A stretch of DNA of 64,000 nt from Bradyrhizobium ottawaense (GTDB lineage Bacteria > Pseudomonadota > Alphaproteobacteria > Rhizobiales > Xanthobacteraceae). Positions 8,668 to 17,421 of the stretch are shown in pieces. Within the stretch, counting starts at the first letter, position 1; every line of letters begins with the position of its first letter. Where the stretch lies: positions 6,025,001 through 6,089,000 of the forward strand of contig NZ_LT629693.1 in assembly GCF_900099825.1 (NCBI RefSeq), given 5' to 3'. Made by a program: the position numbers and the translations under genes. The notes under the pieces were generated by a model. That model ran no database searches. It saw only the letters and a program-made list of their open reading frames with translations, and had not been told where the DNA came from.

Positions 8668-10922
8668 CGACGCATAGTGACCCAGGATCGCCTCTCGTCG
8701 GTGCAAACCAAACCCCGGCGTCGGAGCTGATTGAAAATCCGGTGCACGCTAACTTGGCGCGGCTCGCCGCCGAATTTGCGAATGTCTCAGACGATTTGTC
8801 GTGCTCCCCGCAAGAATCTCTGATTTCCACAATCAACAGTATCGTTCATCCCGAAACCGCCGCGGAGGCCTGTCTGGCCCCGACGCTCGCATTGTTTGGC
8901 TGGGCTGGCGAGGGACGCCTGATTCAGGAGGCCCTGCCGCATTTTGGTCGTATCGACAATGTCGAGGCGCTGCGTAGCGCTCTTTCTTTATTGGGTTATG
9001 GGACAACCCGAAAATTCCTGAAGCAATCAAAGATCAAGTCCCACTCCATCCCATGTTTGTTCACGCGCGACGGTACCGACATCACGCTGATCGTAGACCG
9101 TGAGCCGGACGGAACCCTTCTTGCATTCGACGGCAAGTCCACTTCCTGGAAAACAATAGAGCCAGGGAAGCAAGGTGGTTGGGCTTACTTTGTTTGGGAC
9201 CAGTCGGTTAAGACCGAAACCGTTGAACCAGGGGCATCCTGGCTATTTTCCGCAATTAGACAATTCAAGCCGACAATCGTAGCGACCCTCGGGTTTAGTC
9301 TGTTGGGAAACCTCGCAGCGCTTGCGCTGCCGATCTTTGTCATCTGCGTGTATGATCTGGGAATCGGCACGAAGTCGATAGATACCGTGATTATGCTGGC
9401 AATAGGCGCCGGCATCGTAATCGCCACGAACCTTGCACTGCGCAGCGTTCGCGCGCGAGCGATGGCGTATTTTGGTGCCCGGATCGACGCTCTCATTGGC
9501 ATGAAGGCCTTCGAGGTGATCCTCAACATGCCGGTTTCAATGGTCGAAGCCGCTCCGGTCGGAACTCAAATCTCGCGACTGAAGCAGTTTGAGAGTATGC
9601 GAGATGTCTTCACCGGAACCTTGGCTTCATCAATTGTCGATATTCCATTCATCTTCATCTTTCTCATTGCTATCGCGACGTGGGGCGGGAATCTTGTCTG
9701 GGTGCCGGTGTCACTCATTGCGGCTTATGTTGTGCTCTCCGCGATAACAATTCCGGTGACCCGAAATTATATTCGAACGATCAGTACCGCCAAGCAGCGT
9801 CGCAACATTTTGCTTCACGAGATCTTCACCAAGCGCCGTGCGATCCGCTCGCTAAGCGCCGAACACATTTGGATCGCACGGCATCGAGGTCTGGCCCAAC
9901 TGATTTCGGACCAGACTCATCGGGCGCATAGGTTCAATAACGCAGTGCAAAATATGGGAGAGCTGCTGGTCAGCATTGCCGGAATCGCGACGCTTGGTCT
10001 CGGTGCGGTAAGCGTGAGCAGGGGTTCAATGACTTCAGGGGCACTGATTGGCACCATGGCTCTGGTGTGGCGGGTGCTGTCGCCGCTTCAATCGACCTAT
10101 CTCTCCTTGCCCCGGCTAGAACAAGCGCTCCAGACCTTCAAGCAAATTGACCGGCTCATGAAGATCCGGAGCGAACGAGATGTGCGGGCGCCACGTTCCT
10201 TTTTCCGGCAATTTAGCGGGAAAATATCCTTACAGCGCCTTGCCTTTCGTTACGCGCAGAGCCAGGAGGCAGTACTCCGTGGTGTGCAACTCGAGATCAA
10301 GCCAGGCGAGATGATCGCCATCACAGGCGCGAGCGGCGTTGGCAAAACAACACTACTCAGACTTATAGCGGGGCTTTATCCCCCTAGCCTTGGCGCTGTA
10401 CTGGTCGACGGCATGGATTTGCGGCAAATTGATCCGACCGAATGGCGTTCTCAGATAGCATTTTTACCAGAAACGACGAATTTCTTCTATGGCACTTTGG
10501 CGCAAAATATTCGGCTCTCCCGACCGGATGCAAGTGACGCACAGATTGTGCGGGCTCTAAAGGAAATGGGACTGGACAGCGAAGAACAGTTGATGGGCGA
10601 GGGCATCGAGCGCCGGCTCACGGCTGCAGATATTGAAAATTTCTCGGATGCCTTGAAACAACGGCTGGCGCTGGCGCGCTGTTTCATAAAGGACGCGCCC
10701 GTTTATTTGCTGGACAATCCCGCGGCCTCTCTCGACACAGCATCAGAATTGCACTTGCTTAAGAAGCTTGCGGCGCTGAAGGGGCGTGCGACGGTCCTAT
10801 TTACGACATTCCGCCCGAGCCATATGCGATTAGCCGACCGCGTGATCCTGTTGAAGGACGGACAGGTATTATTGGATGGGCCGCCGGATAGGGTCTTGGA
10901 GCGCATATCCGCGGCAGCCTAA
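8664..10922 (+). CDS. Second type I secretion ABC half-transporter with N-terminal C39-like domain (752 aa)
   Basis: GTG 8664 overlaps the previous stop (GTGA) and follows an AAGGTGG ribosome site; an in-frame TTG at 8613 is less likely. An N-terminal region of about 200 residues resembles the inactive C39-peptidase-like domain of LapB/HlyB-type secretion ATPases (LLGYGTTRKFL, then ITLIVDREPDGTLLAFDG). Membrane segments follow, then the ATPase. Walker A is canonical (GASGVGKTT, about residue 555). The Walker B catalytic Glu is Asn (YLLDNPAASLD), the H-loop His is Phe (FTTFRPS), and the signature is FSDALKQR. These defects complement those of the upstream partner. It acts in the inner membrane, presumably with the HlyD-type protein downstream, to export the He_PIG protein. 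Confidence 0.85.
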   Translation: MTTHSDPGSPLVGANQTPASELIENPVHANLARLAAEFANVSDDLSCSPQESLISTINSIVHPETAAEACLAPTLALFGWAGEGRLIQEALPHFGRIDNVEALRSALSLLGYGTTRKFLKQSKIKSHSIPCLFTRDGTDITLIVDREPDGTLLAFDGKSTSWKTIEPGKQGGWAYFVWDQSVKTETVEPGASWLFSAIRQFKPTIVATLGFSLLGNLAALALPIFVICVYDLGIGTKSIDTVIMLAIGAGIVIATNLALRSVRARAMAYFGARIDALIGMKAFEVILNMPVSMVEAAPVGTQISRLKQFESMRDVFTGTLASSIVDIPFIFIFLIAIATWGGNLVWVPVSLIAAYVVLSAITIPVTRNYIRTISTAKQRRNILLHEIFTKRRAIRSLSAEHIWIARHRGLAQLISDQTHRAHRFNNAVQNMGELLVSIAGIATLGLGAVSVSRGSMTSGALIGTMALVWRVLSPLQSTYLSLPRLEQALQTFKQIDRLMKIRSERDVRAPRSFFRQFSGKISLQRLAFRYAQSQEAVLRGVQLEIKPGEMIAITGASGVGKTTLLRLIAGLYPPSLGAVLVDGMDLRQIDPTEWRSQIAFLPETTNFFYGTLAQNIRLSRPDASDAQIVRALKEMGLDSEEQLMGEGIERRLTAADIENFSDALKQRLALARCFIKDAPVYLLDNPAASLDTASELHLLKKLAALKGRATVLFTTFRPSHMRLADRVILLKDGQVLLDGPPDRVLERISAAA

Positions 10923-11002
10923 TATTTTCTAAATCCAGCGGCATATTTTATTAATGCGAGCTATCTATAATTTGCGTGTCTTGTATCGGCCATTTTTGAG
11001 GC

Positions 11003-12376
11003 TTGAACACCTTGGTTCCAATGCTTGCCCGGCGGACAGAAGTTGCACGACGTCTTACCCAGCCACTCGTGTTGGAAGACGGTCGGCCGCCGCGTGTACT
11101 GGTCGCGACCCTAATTACCATCTCTGGCTTCGTCATTGCCACGATCGTTTGGGCGTCCATGACGCGGGTTCGGGAGGTTACTATCGCGCAGGGTCAAATC
11201 GTGCCACGGGGTCAAGTTCAAACGGTCCAGCATCTTGAGGGTGGAATCGTCGCCGAGATTTTTGTCAAGGAGGGCTCGAGGGTGACGGCCCAGGAGCCCC
11301 TGATTCGGCTGCGCCCGGAATCATCGGTTGGTGAACGAAACCAATTCGAAGCCCGACGTGCAGCTTTGAAACTTCAGCTTATCCGCCTTGAGGCCCAGAG
11401 CCGCGATGAGACACCGGGCTTTGACGACTTGGCTAAGAAATTCCCAGATTTGGCTTCAGAGCAAGAAAAGCTTTATGTCAGCGCAATTATCCAGAGGCGA
11501 CAGGAAAAGGCAACGTTGGCTGCCAAAGTCGCTCAGAAGCACGGTGAAATTGCTATGCTGACATCTGGGCTGGAATCTGCGAGCGCTCAGATGGAGGTCC
11601 AGCGTGAACTGGTCGAGATGCAGGATAGCCTGAAAAGCTTGGGTACTGGATCACGAAAGAGTTGGCTCGAGGCGAAGTCTGCCTATCAGCGCAGCGATGG
11701 TGATCGACTCACTCTCCAGGGGAGGCTCGATACAGCGAAAGAGGCCTTGATAGAAGCCGAAAGCAGCTTGTGGGAAGCTGATGCCAAGGCACAGCAAAAG
11801 CTAGGCGAGGAGAGGGTTAAGGCCGCCACTGATCTGGCAGAAACTGAACAGCAGTTGGTCAAGCTTGCCGATCGTTCCGATCGCCTGTTAGTTCGGGCGC
11901 CCTCCGACGGGATCGTACAAGAACTCGCTCCGAAATCGATCGGAGAAGTAGTGCGACCTGGCGACCTCGTGGCCCGGATAGTCCCAACAGAGCGGGAGTT
12001 GGTCGCTGAGGTGCACATCGATCCGAAAGATTCTGGCCACATACGTGCGGATGCGGATGCGGAAATTCGGCTTTTGACCTACGACAGCACAATCTTCGGT
12101 CCCGTTCGAGGCAAGGTCGAATATTTGTCGGCTACGACATTTTCGCCGCCGCCCACGCAACAAAACCCTTCGGGCCAAAATCAAGGTGCTGCCGAGCCCT
12201 ACTACAAAGCTACGATACGACTGCTGCAGGACCACGTGCGCTCCGGCACCACCGACTATCCAATTACGCCAGGAATGGTGCTACAAGCGCACATTCAGAC
12301 CGGCTCAAAGTCAATCATTCGATATATGTTCAAACCGGTGTTCAACTCGCTGGACGTGGCATTTACCGAGCGATAG
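11003..12376 (+). CDS. HlyD-family membrane fusion protein of type I secretion (457 aa)
   Basis: Periplasmic adaptor linking the inner-membrane ABC pair to an outer-membrane TolC-type channel. It shows one N-terminal membrane segment (about residues 33-52), the biotinyl-lipoyl half-motif GQVQTVQHLEGGIVAEIFVK, a long Glu/Gln-rich coiled-coil hairpin (about residues 110-285), and the second half-motif VRAPSDGIVQELAPKSIGEVV. The C-terminal beta-barrel ends with PGMVLQAHIQTG and a final hydrophobic-basic tail typical of HlyD proteins. An in-frame TGA at 10997 limits the start to TTG 11003 or ATG 11021; neither has a strong ribosome site. It lies 80 bp after the second ABC gene, in the same apparent operon. 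No TolC gene is in the window. Confidence 0.9.
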   Translation: MNTLVPMLARRTEVARRLTQPLVLEDGRPPRVLVATLITISGFVIATIVWASMTRVREVTIAQGQIVPRGQVQTVQHLEGGIVAEIFVKEGSRVTAQEPLIRLRPESSVGERNQFEARRAALKLQLIRLEAQSRDETPGFDDLAKKFPDLASEQEKLYVSAIIQRRQEKATLAAKVAQKHGEIAMLTSGLESASAQMEVQRELVEMQDSLKSLGTGSRKSWLEAKSAYQRSDGDRLTLQGRLDTAKEALIEAESSLWEADAKAQQKLGEERVKAATDLAETEQQLVKLADRSDRLLVRAPSDGIVQELAPKSIGEVVRPGDLVARIVPTERELVAEVHIDPKDSGHIRADADAEIRLLTYDSTIFGPVRGKVEYLSATTFSPPPTQQNPSGQNQGAAEPYYKATIRLLQDHVRSGTTDYPITPGMVLQAHIQTGSKSIIRYMFKPVFNSLDVAFTER

Positions 12377-12582
12377 CCGCGCGATCCCCCTGAAGGATCG
12401 CCGGATCGACCGGCTCCGCATTACGTGCTGTTTGCCCTCCCAACCTTCACATCAGGCCGGTTATTCCGGGTCTTGCCCCGGTTCCCGGTGGGATCCGCGG
12501 ACGTCAACCCGCCTGACGCCACCACGGCCGGTCCTGGCATGCAAATCGTCAGACGGGACGTAAAACATGACATGCAAGGACG

Positions 12583-13033
12583 CCGCTGACGCTGGAACGC
12601 TCAAAGACGGTGGACGAGGAAATTTCGGCCAAGGTCATCGACTATCTCGACCGCAACGGCCCCAAGAAGACCAATAAGCCGTTCTTTATCTGGTACAATC
12701 CGGCGCGCATGCACATCACCACCGTATTGCCGCCGAAAAACGAGGCCATGATCGGTGAGCTCGGCGGCAAGGACTGGGGCCTCAACGAGGCCGGCATGAA
12801 GCAGATGGACGACAACATAGGCTATGTCCTCAAGAAGCTTGAGGACATGGGCCAGTTCAGCAACACCCTTATTGTCTTCACCACCAACAACGGCGCGAGA
12901 ACATCACCTTTCCGGACGGCGGCCCACCCCCTTCAAGGGCGGCAAGCTGACCACCTGGGAAGGTGGTATGCGCGCTCCGCAAGTGGTTCGCTGGCCGGGT
13001 CACATCAAACCGGGCACCATGCACCCGGCCTGA
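12583..13033 (+). pseudogene. Arylsulfatase remnant
   Basis: An internal piece of an arylsulfatase. [33 protein letters not shown] and [10 protein letters not shown] are typical of the family. At about 12895 the frame shifts, and the sequence continues in another frame with [20 protein letters not shown] and [12 protein letters not shown]. The catalytic Cys/Ser formylglycine region at the N-terminus and the C-terminal end are absent, so it cannot be functional. Confidence 0.85.
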
Positions 13034-13035
13034 CC

Positions 13036-13131
13036 ATCAGGCAGCATCTGAGAAAGTTTCGCTGGAAGAACCCGGCAGACATTGCGCGCTATCGCGATGG
13101 CCTCTTCCGCGCCGGGCTTCCCTTGGGGTGA
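13036..13131 (+). pseudogene. C-terminal tail of a cyclase/TPR-type protein (remnant)
   Basis: The in-frame tail [20 protein letters not shown], ending AGLPLG, resembles the last helix of Bradyrhizobium adenylate-cyclase/TPR proteins, which commonly end with a similar RYxDGLRKAGLP motif. It directly abuts the arylsulfatase remnant and is unrelated to it, so it is probably a junction of two broken genes. The assignment is from a short motif only. Confidence 0.35.
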
Positions 13132-13170
13132 CCGGCCTGTGAAATGCGCACTCCGCAATACCCCCAAAAG

Positions 13171-13330
13171 CCGACATCACGGGGACAGCTCGGCATGTCC
13201 GTTTCGTGCCACAAAGCGGCTCTCACTGCCCGAAGTCCGACTTCAGCTTTAGCCCCGAAAGCAGACACCCGGCAGGCAAGCAGGCATGTCTCAAAAGTGC
13301 CAACAAAAGACTCACGCACCGCAGCAATTT
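13171..13330 (-). repeat. Dispersed intergenic repeat, copy A
   Basis: Read on the minus strand it contains GTTGGCACTTTTGAGACATG and later GACATGCC and GTCGGCTTTTGGGGG. It matches copies near 18307, 20571 and 51050. The core is a GGCACTTTTGRGACATGYC box followed by a GTCCGCTT box. Confidence 0.7.
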
Positions 13331-13515
13331 AACAGTCTATTCGATCACCTCGTCGGCGCGAGCGAGGAGTGCCCGCGGCGCGCCAGGCGTGAATTTCTGC
13401 AATCCGATTAAGATTGATGAAACCAGATTTATTCGTTTGATCGCGGGTTGTCTTAACTTGCGTGAACTAGAATTGTCCAGCGTTAGCCAAATGATCGCGT
13501 CAAATTTTAGGGATC

Positions 13516-13713
13516 ATGGCGATGTACACAATCATCCATGTCGAAAAAGGCTGGATCGTTTGCGATGGGCAAACCAAGCTCATTAGATTTAACCGGAAAT
13601 CCGTGGCGGTTCGGACTGCCCATGATGCAGAAGAACTTCTGCGCACGAACGAAGCAGCAGAGCATAAAACAGCAAAACCCATTCCGGCGGGCAAGGTAGC
13701 TATTGCCCGATGA
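13516..13713 (+). CDS. Small conserved-looking protein (65 aa)
   Basis: A short cytoplasmic protein starting MAMYTIIHVEKGWIVCDGQ, with a beta-strand pattern that loosely recalls DUF2188-type proteins, and a charged C-terminus. ATG 13516 and ATG 13522 are both possible. Codon usage looks native. No motif gives a function; the call rests on frame length and protein-like composition. Confidence 0.5.
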   Translation: MAMYTIIHVEKGWIVCDGQTKLIRFNRKSVAVRTAHDAEELLRTNEAAEHKTAKPIPAGKVAIAR

Positions 13714-13855
13714 TTCGGTCGGAATCAGTCGAATCTTTCCTTCGCAGGCACGGCCTCACGTAGCTAGGCCGCGTAACTAGACTCTTGCGATCAAACGTGA
13801 CGGGTGTAGATTCTGCCCTGCAGTGCTGAACTTCCAGCCAACGGGAGTGATTGCG

Positions 13856-14002
13856 ATGCGAACGGACAAGTCACGTTACGTGGACTCTGTTTTGGTGGCT
13901 GCGCTTTTCATGCTGGCTCTATCGGGCGCGATGGCCATCCACCGGTTCTTGGCATCTAACCCAACCGCCGAAGGCATCCAATTCCAGACCGTGCGGTATT
14001 GA
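13856..14002 (+). CDS. Small single-span membrane protein (48 aa)
   Basis: ATG 13856 follows a GGGAG ribosome site about 10 nt upstream. The product has a basic N-terminus (MRTDKSRY), one hydrophobic segment (VLVAALFMLALSGAMAI) and a short polar tail. Such one-span proteins are common in Bradyrhizobium and have no known role. The downstream IS701 copy begins 88 bp later and does not disrupt it. Confidence 0.55.
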   Translation: MRTDKSRYVDSVLVAALFMLALSGAMAIHRFLASNPTAEGIQFQTVRY

Positions 14003-14090
14003 TGGGATTGTCTGCGCCTTGACACTAGCAGACCGGGTCGATGACCGCTCAGGCGTTGCCTAGATTGCGAGTGCTGTAGCTCGTTACTAG

Positions 14091-15526
14091 CACTACTTTG
14101 GTAGATTTGGCTTAAGGCGGCCTGCGAGCAGCATCTCACAGTGCGTGCATCGTAGTGGTGGGGGCCGCACGAAGAGGTTGAGGATGGCTTGTCTAATGGC
14201 CGGCATGCTCGGTTGTGGCGGTGGGCCTGAGACTCTTTTTTTCCGTCCCGCTGCGGTGAGGCGGCGGGATTGAAGGAAGGCGTAGGCAATCATCGTCATC
14301 AAGGCATGTCGGTGTAATCCGGCCCATGACCTGCCTTCAAAATGGTCGAGCCCCAGTTCTTCCTTCAATTGCTGATGCGCCTGTTCACAGATCCAACGCG
14401 CCTTAACGGCAGCTGCCAGTGTCTTAAGCGGAACGTCAGCGGGCAGATTCGAGATGTAGTACTTCTGCTCTCCGCTCGATCGTCGTTCGCCCAGGATCCA
14501 CACTTCATCGCCAGGCATACGCTCGACACCTTTATCGAACACGCGGTGCTTTGGGCCGTCCGCGATGCGGACGCGCCGTGCAGCGAAAAGGCATGTCAGC
14601 GGGCCCTTTGTACCCCCGCGCCAGCTGATCTTCTGCCACTTTACGCCGACCAGCATCGTCTCGGCTGAAACTGGCGACATATCCGGGATATGGTGTTTGC
14701 GCGGCTTACGGGCTTTCTCCGTCGGAAAGATCATGGTGACATCGGTCGGATAGACTTTCTGGCGCCGCGACATACCAACTGCCCATAAGAGGCCGCGTTC
14801 GCTCAGAGCATGACGGAACGGCGCGCTCGATCCGTATCCCGCGTCCGCCAGCACACAGCCAAAGCGAACACCGGCGATCACGCGATCGATCTCAGCCAGC
14901 GCGATCTCTGACTTGGACCGTGCCGTGCGATGCTCGATTGGAACGCCGGCGCGCTTCAGACGTACCGGGTCGCTCGTCCAATTCTCGGGAATGAAAAGAC
15001 GTGGCGCCACCATCACCGGCACCTCACCGCGCGCAAGTGTCAGCGACACCAATGGTTGGCAATTCGCCGTCTTACCGAGAGTTGATGCATATTGTGGAGC
15101 TACACCAACCGAGCGATCGCCCTTCTTCGGCATCGATGTATCGTCGATGACCAGCACTGCATCTTTGCCGCCGACGAGCCGGTCGGCCTGAACGAGCAAT
15201 TCTGCTTCCAACGGCGCCGCGTCCCAGACGCCATCAGCGATGAAATGATGCAATTGGTCATAGTCGCCCGGCGCCAGCCGCGCCGCCATTGGTTGGACAC
15301 TCTTGCGATCACCCGGTCCAATCAGTCCGGCGACATATAGCGGACACATCCGCCGCCGAGCTTTGTGACCCAGACAATCCAGAAACGGCTCAAGCCAACG
15401 CGCAAGCTCTTCTTTCCAGTTCGACGGTCTGTCTACCATGGCCGGCCCTCCAAAAGCCGACCACCCATGAATCATTGAAAACCTGATTCGGGAATCCTAT
15501 TGAGCGATAAATCTGCCAAAGTAGTG
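14091..15526 (-). mobile_element. IS701-family insertion sequence, copy 1 (1436 bp)
   Basis: Bounded by imperfect inverted repeats: CACTACTTTGGTAGATTT at the left and AAATCTGCCAAAGTAGTG at the right. CTAG on both sides (14087-14090 and 15527-15530) is the 4-bp YTAR target duplication expected of IS701. One transposase gene on the minus strand nearly fills the element, its stop codon lying inside the left repeat. A second, oppositely oriented copy is at 37344-38792. Confidence 0.9.
14093..15439 (-). CDS. IS701-family transposase (448 aa)
   Basis: DDE-type transposase. Visible features are LVIDDTSMPKKGDRSVG (first catalytic Asp region), CVLADAGYGSSAPFR (second Asp), and ARWICEQAHQQLKEELGLDH (the Glu region of the IS4/IS701 fold). 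ATG 15439 is preferred because GGAGGG lies just upstream, as in copy 2; a longer in-frame start at 15475 exists. Relative to copy 2 it lacks one Ala codon after DRVIA and has seven, not eight, bases in the homopolymer near the 3' end, which keeps its frame open to the end. It is probably active or recently so. Confidence 0.9.
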   Translation of the reverse strand: MVDRPSNWKEELARWLEPFLDCLGHKARRRMCPLYVAGLIGPGDRKSVQPMAARLAPGDYDQLHHFIADGVWDAAPLEAELLVQADRLVGGKDAVLVIDDTSMPKKGDRSVGVAPQYASTLGKTANCQPLVSLTLARGEVPVMVAPRLFIPENWTSDPVRLKRAGVPIEHRTARSKSEIALAEIDRVIAGVRFGCVLADAGYGSSAPFRHALSERGLLWAVGMSRRQKVYPTDVTMIFPTEKARKPRKHHIPDMSPVSAETMLVGVKWQKISWRGGTKGPLTCLFAARRVRIADGPKHRVFDKGVERMPGDEVWILGERRSSGEQKYYISNLPADVPLKTLAAAVKARWICEQAHQQLKEELGLDHFEGRSWAGLHRHALMTMIAYAFLQSRRLTAAGRKKRVSGPPPQPSMPAIRQAILNLFVRPPPLRCTHCEMLLAGRLKPNLPK

Positions 15527-15706
15527 CTAGATCGACCGTCCATCTCCAAGTGCCCCGCATATTCGATGCCGCGATACGTCATAAGAAAAACTCCAAGAAA
15601 AAATTGCTGTCCAATTACTTGAAAACGAAAATTTAATGCAAAGTCCTAAGGTGGACAGCAAATCCCAACCTGAGGGCGAGCGCAGCAAATCCACGAAAGG
15701 GGATTT

Positions 15707-15901
15707 TTAAGTGTCGCAGAAAGCGCTCCAGAGGCCGATCGCTATGGGGATGAGAGCGACGCAAATCCATAGAGCGGGCGCGCTGAAGCTTAGGCCGGCA
15801 ATAAGGATCCAAACACCGAAGCCGACGATTAAGGCTGAGATCGCATAGGCGGCCGCTTTGTCCATGCTCAATCCAAAAGCAAAACTGGGATCGATTGCCA
15901 T
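15707..15901 (-). CDS. Small two-span membrane protein (64 aa)
   Basis: The frame encodes two hydrophobic segments, about residues 17-36 (AYAISALIVGFGVWILIAG) and 39-58 (FSAPALWICVALIPIAIGLW), joined by a short turn, with a short polar N-terminus. No family recognised; inner-membrane location inferred. No strong ribosome site is seen, so the start is uncertain. Confidence 0.5.
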   Translation of the reverse strand: MAIDPSFAFGLSMDKAAAYAISALIVGFGVWILIAGLSFSAPALWICVALIPIAIGLWSAFCDT

Positions 15902-15991
15902 TGCTACTACTTGCTACAGGCCAAAACGTTCCAATCAGGACTTTGGCCTCGTCTTAAGCCTGAGCTGGACCTAGCGGGCGGACGCCGTCGA

Positions 15992-16168
15992 TTAATATGT
16001 TCCCGTCAGCGGCAGTACTCGTTGCAAAATCGCGCCGAGGCAAATGAGCACCACGAGCAACTTGAGCAGGTTTGCTAGTCGACCATCGGTGGCAAACTTG
16101 TCGATGGCCCAAAAGCAGATTGCGCCGACGACGACGATAATCAAAACTCCTATCAAGGCTGAAATCAT
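15992..16168 (-). CDS. Small membrane protein resembling the Thivi_2564 family (58 aa)
   Basis: Two hydrophobic segments (ALIGVLIIVVVGAICFWAI and LLKLLVVLICLGAILQRV) separated by a polar loop (DKFATDGRLAN). Size and layout match the short Thivi_2564-type membrane proteins found singly in many Proteobacteria, sometimes next to phage-like genes. ATG 16168 lies 25 bp downstream of the next gene's stop, on the same strand, suggesting co-transcription. Role unknown. Confidence 0.6.
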   Translation of the reverse strand: MISALIGVLIIVVVGAICFWAIDKFATDGRLANLLKLLVVLICLGAILQRVLPLTGTY

Positions 16169-16193
16169 GGCAACCTCGTTGTGCTGTCGAAAC

Positions 16194-16583
16194 TCATTTC
16201 CCCTTCGCCTTGGTCTGGTCGACCCGATCTTCGCGAAACTCCGGTGGTCCCTTGGTAAGCCTGCGCCGGCGCTGGGCGCGTTCTTCCGGCGGTGCGGCAG
16301 GATCGATAATCTTTTCGATGGCCTTTGTGGCGAGCTCCTGAGCGCGCAATCTCCGGCCGGGCTTGCCGATGGGCTGCGCGGGCGTCTTGACCCTGAGCCC
16401 GAGCGCGACTAGGCGGCGAATGGCGTGCGCTCGGGTAATGTTCTTGTCGGGTGATGATGCGATCCAGGCATCGATCGCGGCGAGTTCAGTGGGGTGCCAG
16501 CGCTCGCCCACTTGCGTACCGCGCCCGGTCGTGGCCGGCCTTCCCCTTTTCTTCTTAGTGATAACCCGAATTGACTTGGTCAT
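16194..16583 (-). CDS. Hypothetical basic protein with possible DNA-binding motif (129 aa)
   Basis: Highly basic protein starting MTKSIRVITKKKRGRPATTG, an AT-hook-like KRGRP segment, followed by a helical region (TELAAIDAWIASS, then TRAHAIRRLVALGLR) that resembles the helices of ribbon-helix-helix proteins. The C-terminal third is charged and low complexity. DNA or RNA binding is an inference from composition. Same strand as the two small membrane protein genes downstream. Confidence 0.65.
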   Translation of the reverse strand: MTKSIRVITKKKRGRPATTGRGTQVGERWHPTELAAIDAWIASSPDKNITRAHAIRRLVALGLRVKTPAQPIGKPGRRLRAQELATKAIEKIIDPAAPPEERAQRRRRLTKGPPEFREDRVDQTKAKGK

Positions 16584-16588
16584 GAATT

Positions 16589-16735
16589 ATGGTTACCACT
16601 AAAGCAAGTCGAGGGGAAGCTGGAACCACGGACCGGGAACTGGTGTTTGCGGTTATGCACACAGCGGAAATGCTCACGGCACCCAAGGCGCACTATGAAG
16701 CGGCACGGTACGGTGAGAAGAGGGGTGCTTCGTGA
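16589..16735 (+). CDS. Possible small protein (48 aa), weak
   Basis: An ATG frame divergent from the 16583 gene with only 5 bp between start codons. It ends at 16735, about 30 bp before a hairpin with a T-run. The translation (EMLTAPKAHYEAARYGEKRG) is plausible, but there is no ribosome binding site, so it may be a non-coding transcript instead. Confidence 0.3.
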   Translation: MVTTKASRGEAGTTDRELVFAVMHTAEMLTAPKAHYEAARYGEKRGAS

Positions 16736-16766
16736 AGCGCTGGCGCCGATCGCGCTGAAACGACCT

Positions 16767-16796
16767 GCCGCCCGGCTCACCCCCGGGGCGGTTTTT
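16767..16796 (+). terminator. Hairpin with T-run
   Basis: CCGCCCGG pairs with CCGGGGCGG (one bulge), followed by TTTTT. Oriented to end a rightward transcript from 16589-16735 or a small RNA. Confidence 0.45.
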
Positions 16797-16861
16797 GTGA
16801 TGCCGGCCACACCACGCGGCTTCGGTCGCGGGCCTCGGCGAGAGGCCCAACTGACGCGGCC

Positions 16862-17143
16862 TTACTTGGGTGGACTTAATCCGCTTTGGCTCCAGCCTGT
16901 ATTGGCTGATAGGAACGGATCCTGAGCCAGCACCTTGTGGACGTGCTCGCACTTGGGGCACTCAAACGTCCGCAGATCGGACCCCGCGGGGCCAGGTTCG
17001 ATACGGGCCAGCATCATGCGCCCGCCCTGACACTTTGGGCAGCGCGGTCGCTCGGTCGGGAGAAGCGAGGGGTCTTGCCGAATATGAGCTAGGGGCATGT
17101 GACGCATCCCTTGATCCGGCGGAAGTGCAACACTCTCAGTCAC
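16862..17143 (-). CDS. Zinc-ribbon hypothetical protein (93 aa)
   Basis: Contains RPRCPKCQGGRM and TFECPKCEHVHKV: two CPKC pairs separated by about 25 residues, a clear zinc ribbon. No membrane segment. The start could be GTG 17143 or ATG 17107 (MRHMPLAHI); the latter matches how I remember relatives beginning. A small soluble protein widespread in Bradyrhizobium with no known role. It lies in a cluster of similar small genes (16194-18266). Confidence 0.75.
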   Translation of the reverse strand: MTESVALPPDQGMRHMPLAHIRQDPSLLPTERPRCPKCQGGRMMLARIEPGPAGSDLRTFECPKCEHVHKVLAQDPFLSANTGWSQSGLSPPK

Positions 17144-17265
17144 CGGTAGAGGCCGGAGCGGATCGGTGATGGAACTATGATGGAACCAGTGCGGTTCCGC
17201 CGCTGTTCAATTTTGCTCATTCGCGAAAAGTTAGTGAGAAGGCTGCCCCCACAACTGAGGCGGAC

Positions 17266-17421
17266 TTAGCTACGCCTGGCATCGACTGAGGACGCCATCT
17301 TGAGCCATTCCTCAGCGAGCCGGTGCCACGCCTCCTTATCGATAGGACTGACCGCCTTGGCGGCCTCCTCTCGGCATTCCTCGGCCTGCTTGCGAAACCC
17401 GGCTGCATGATCATCGGACAT
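17266..17421 (-). CDS. Small helical hypothetical protein (51 aa)
   Basis: ATG 17421 starts MSDDHAAGFRKQAEECREEA, followed by a second helix DKEAWHRLAEEWLKMASSV. This two-helix pattern is recurrent among short Bradyrhizobium proteins. The open frame continues upstream to 17772, but that extension looks non-coding and crosses a terminator-like hairpin, so the short form is chosen. Confidence 0.65.
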   Translation of the reverse strand: MSDDHAAGFRKQAEECREEAAKAVSPIDKEAWHRLAEEWLKMASSVDARRS

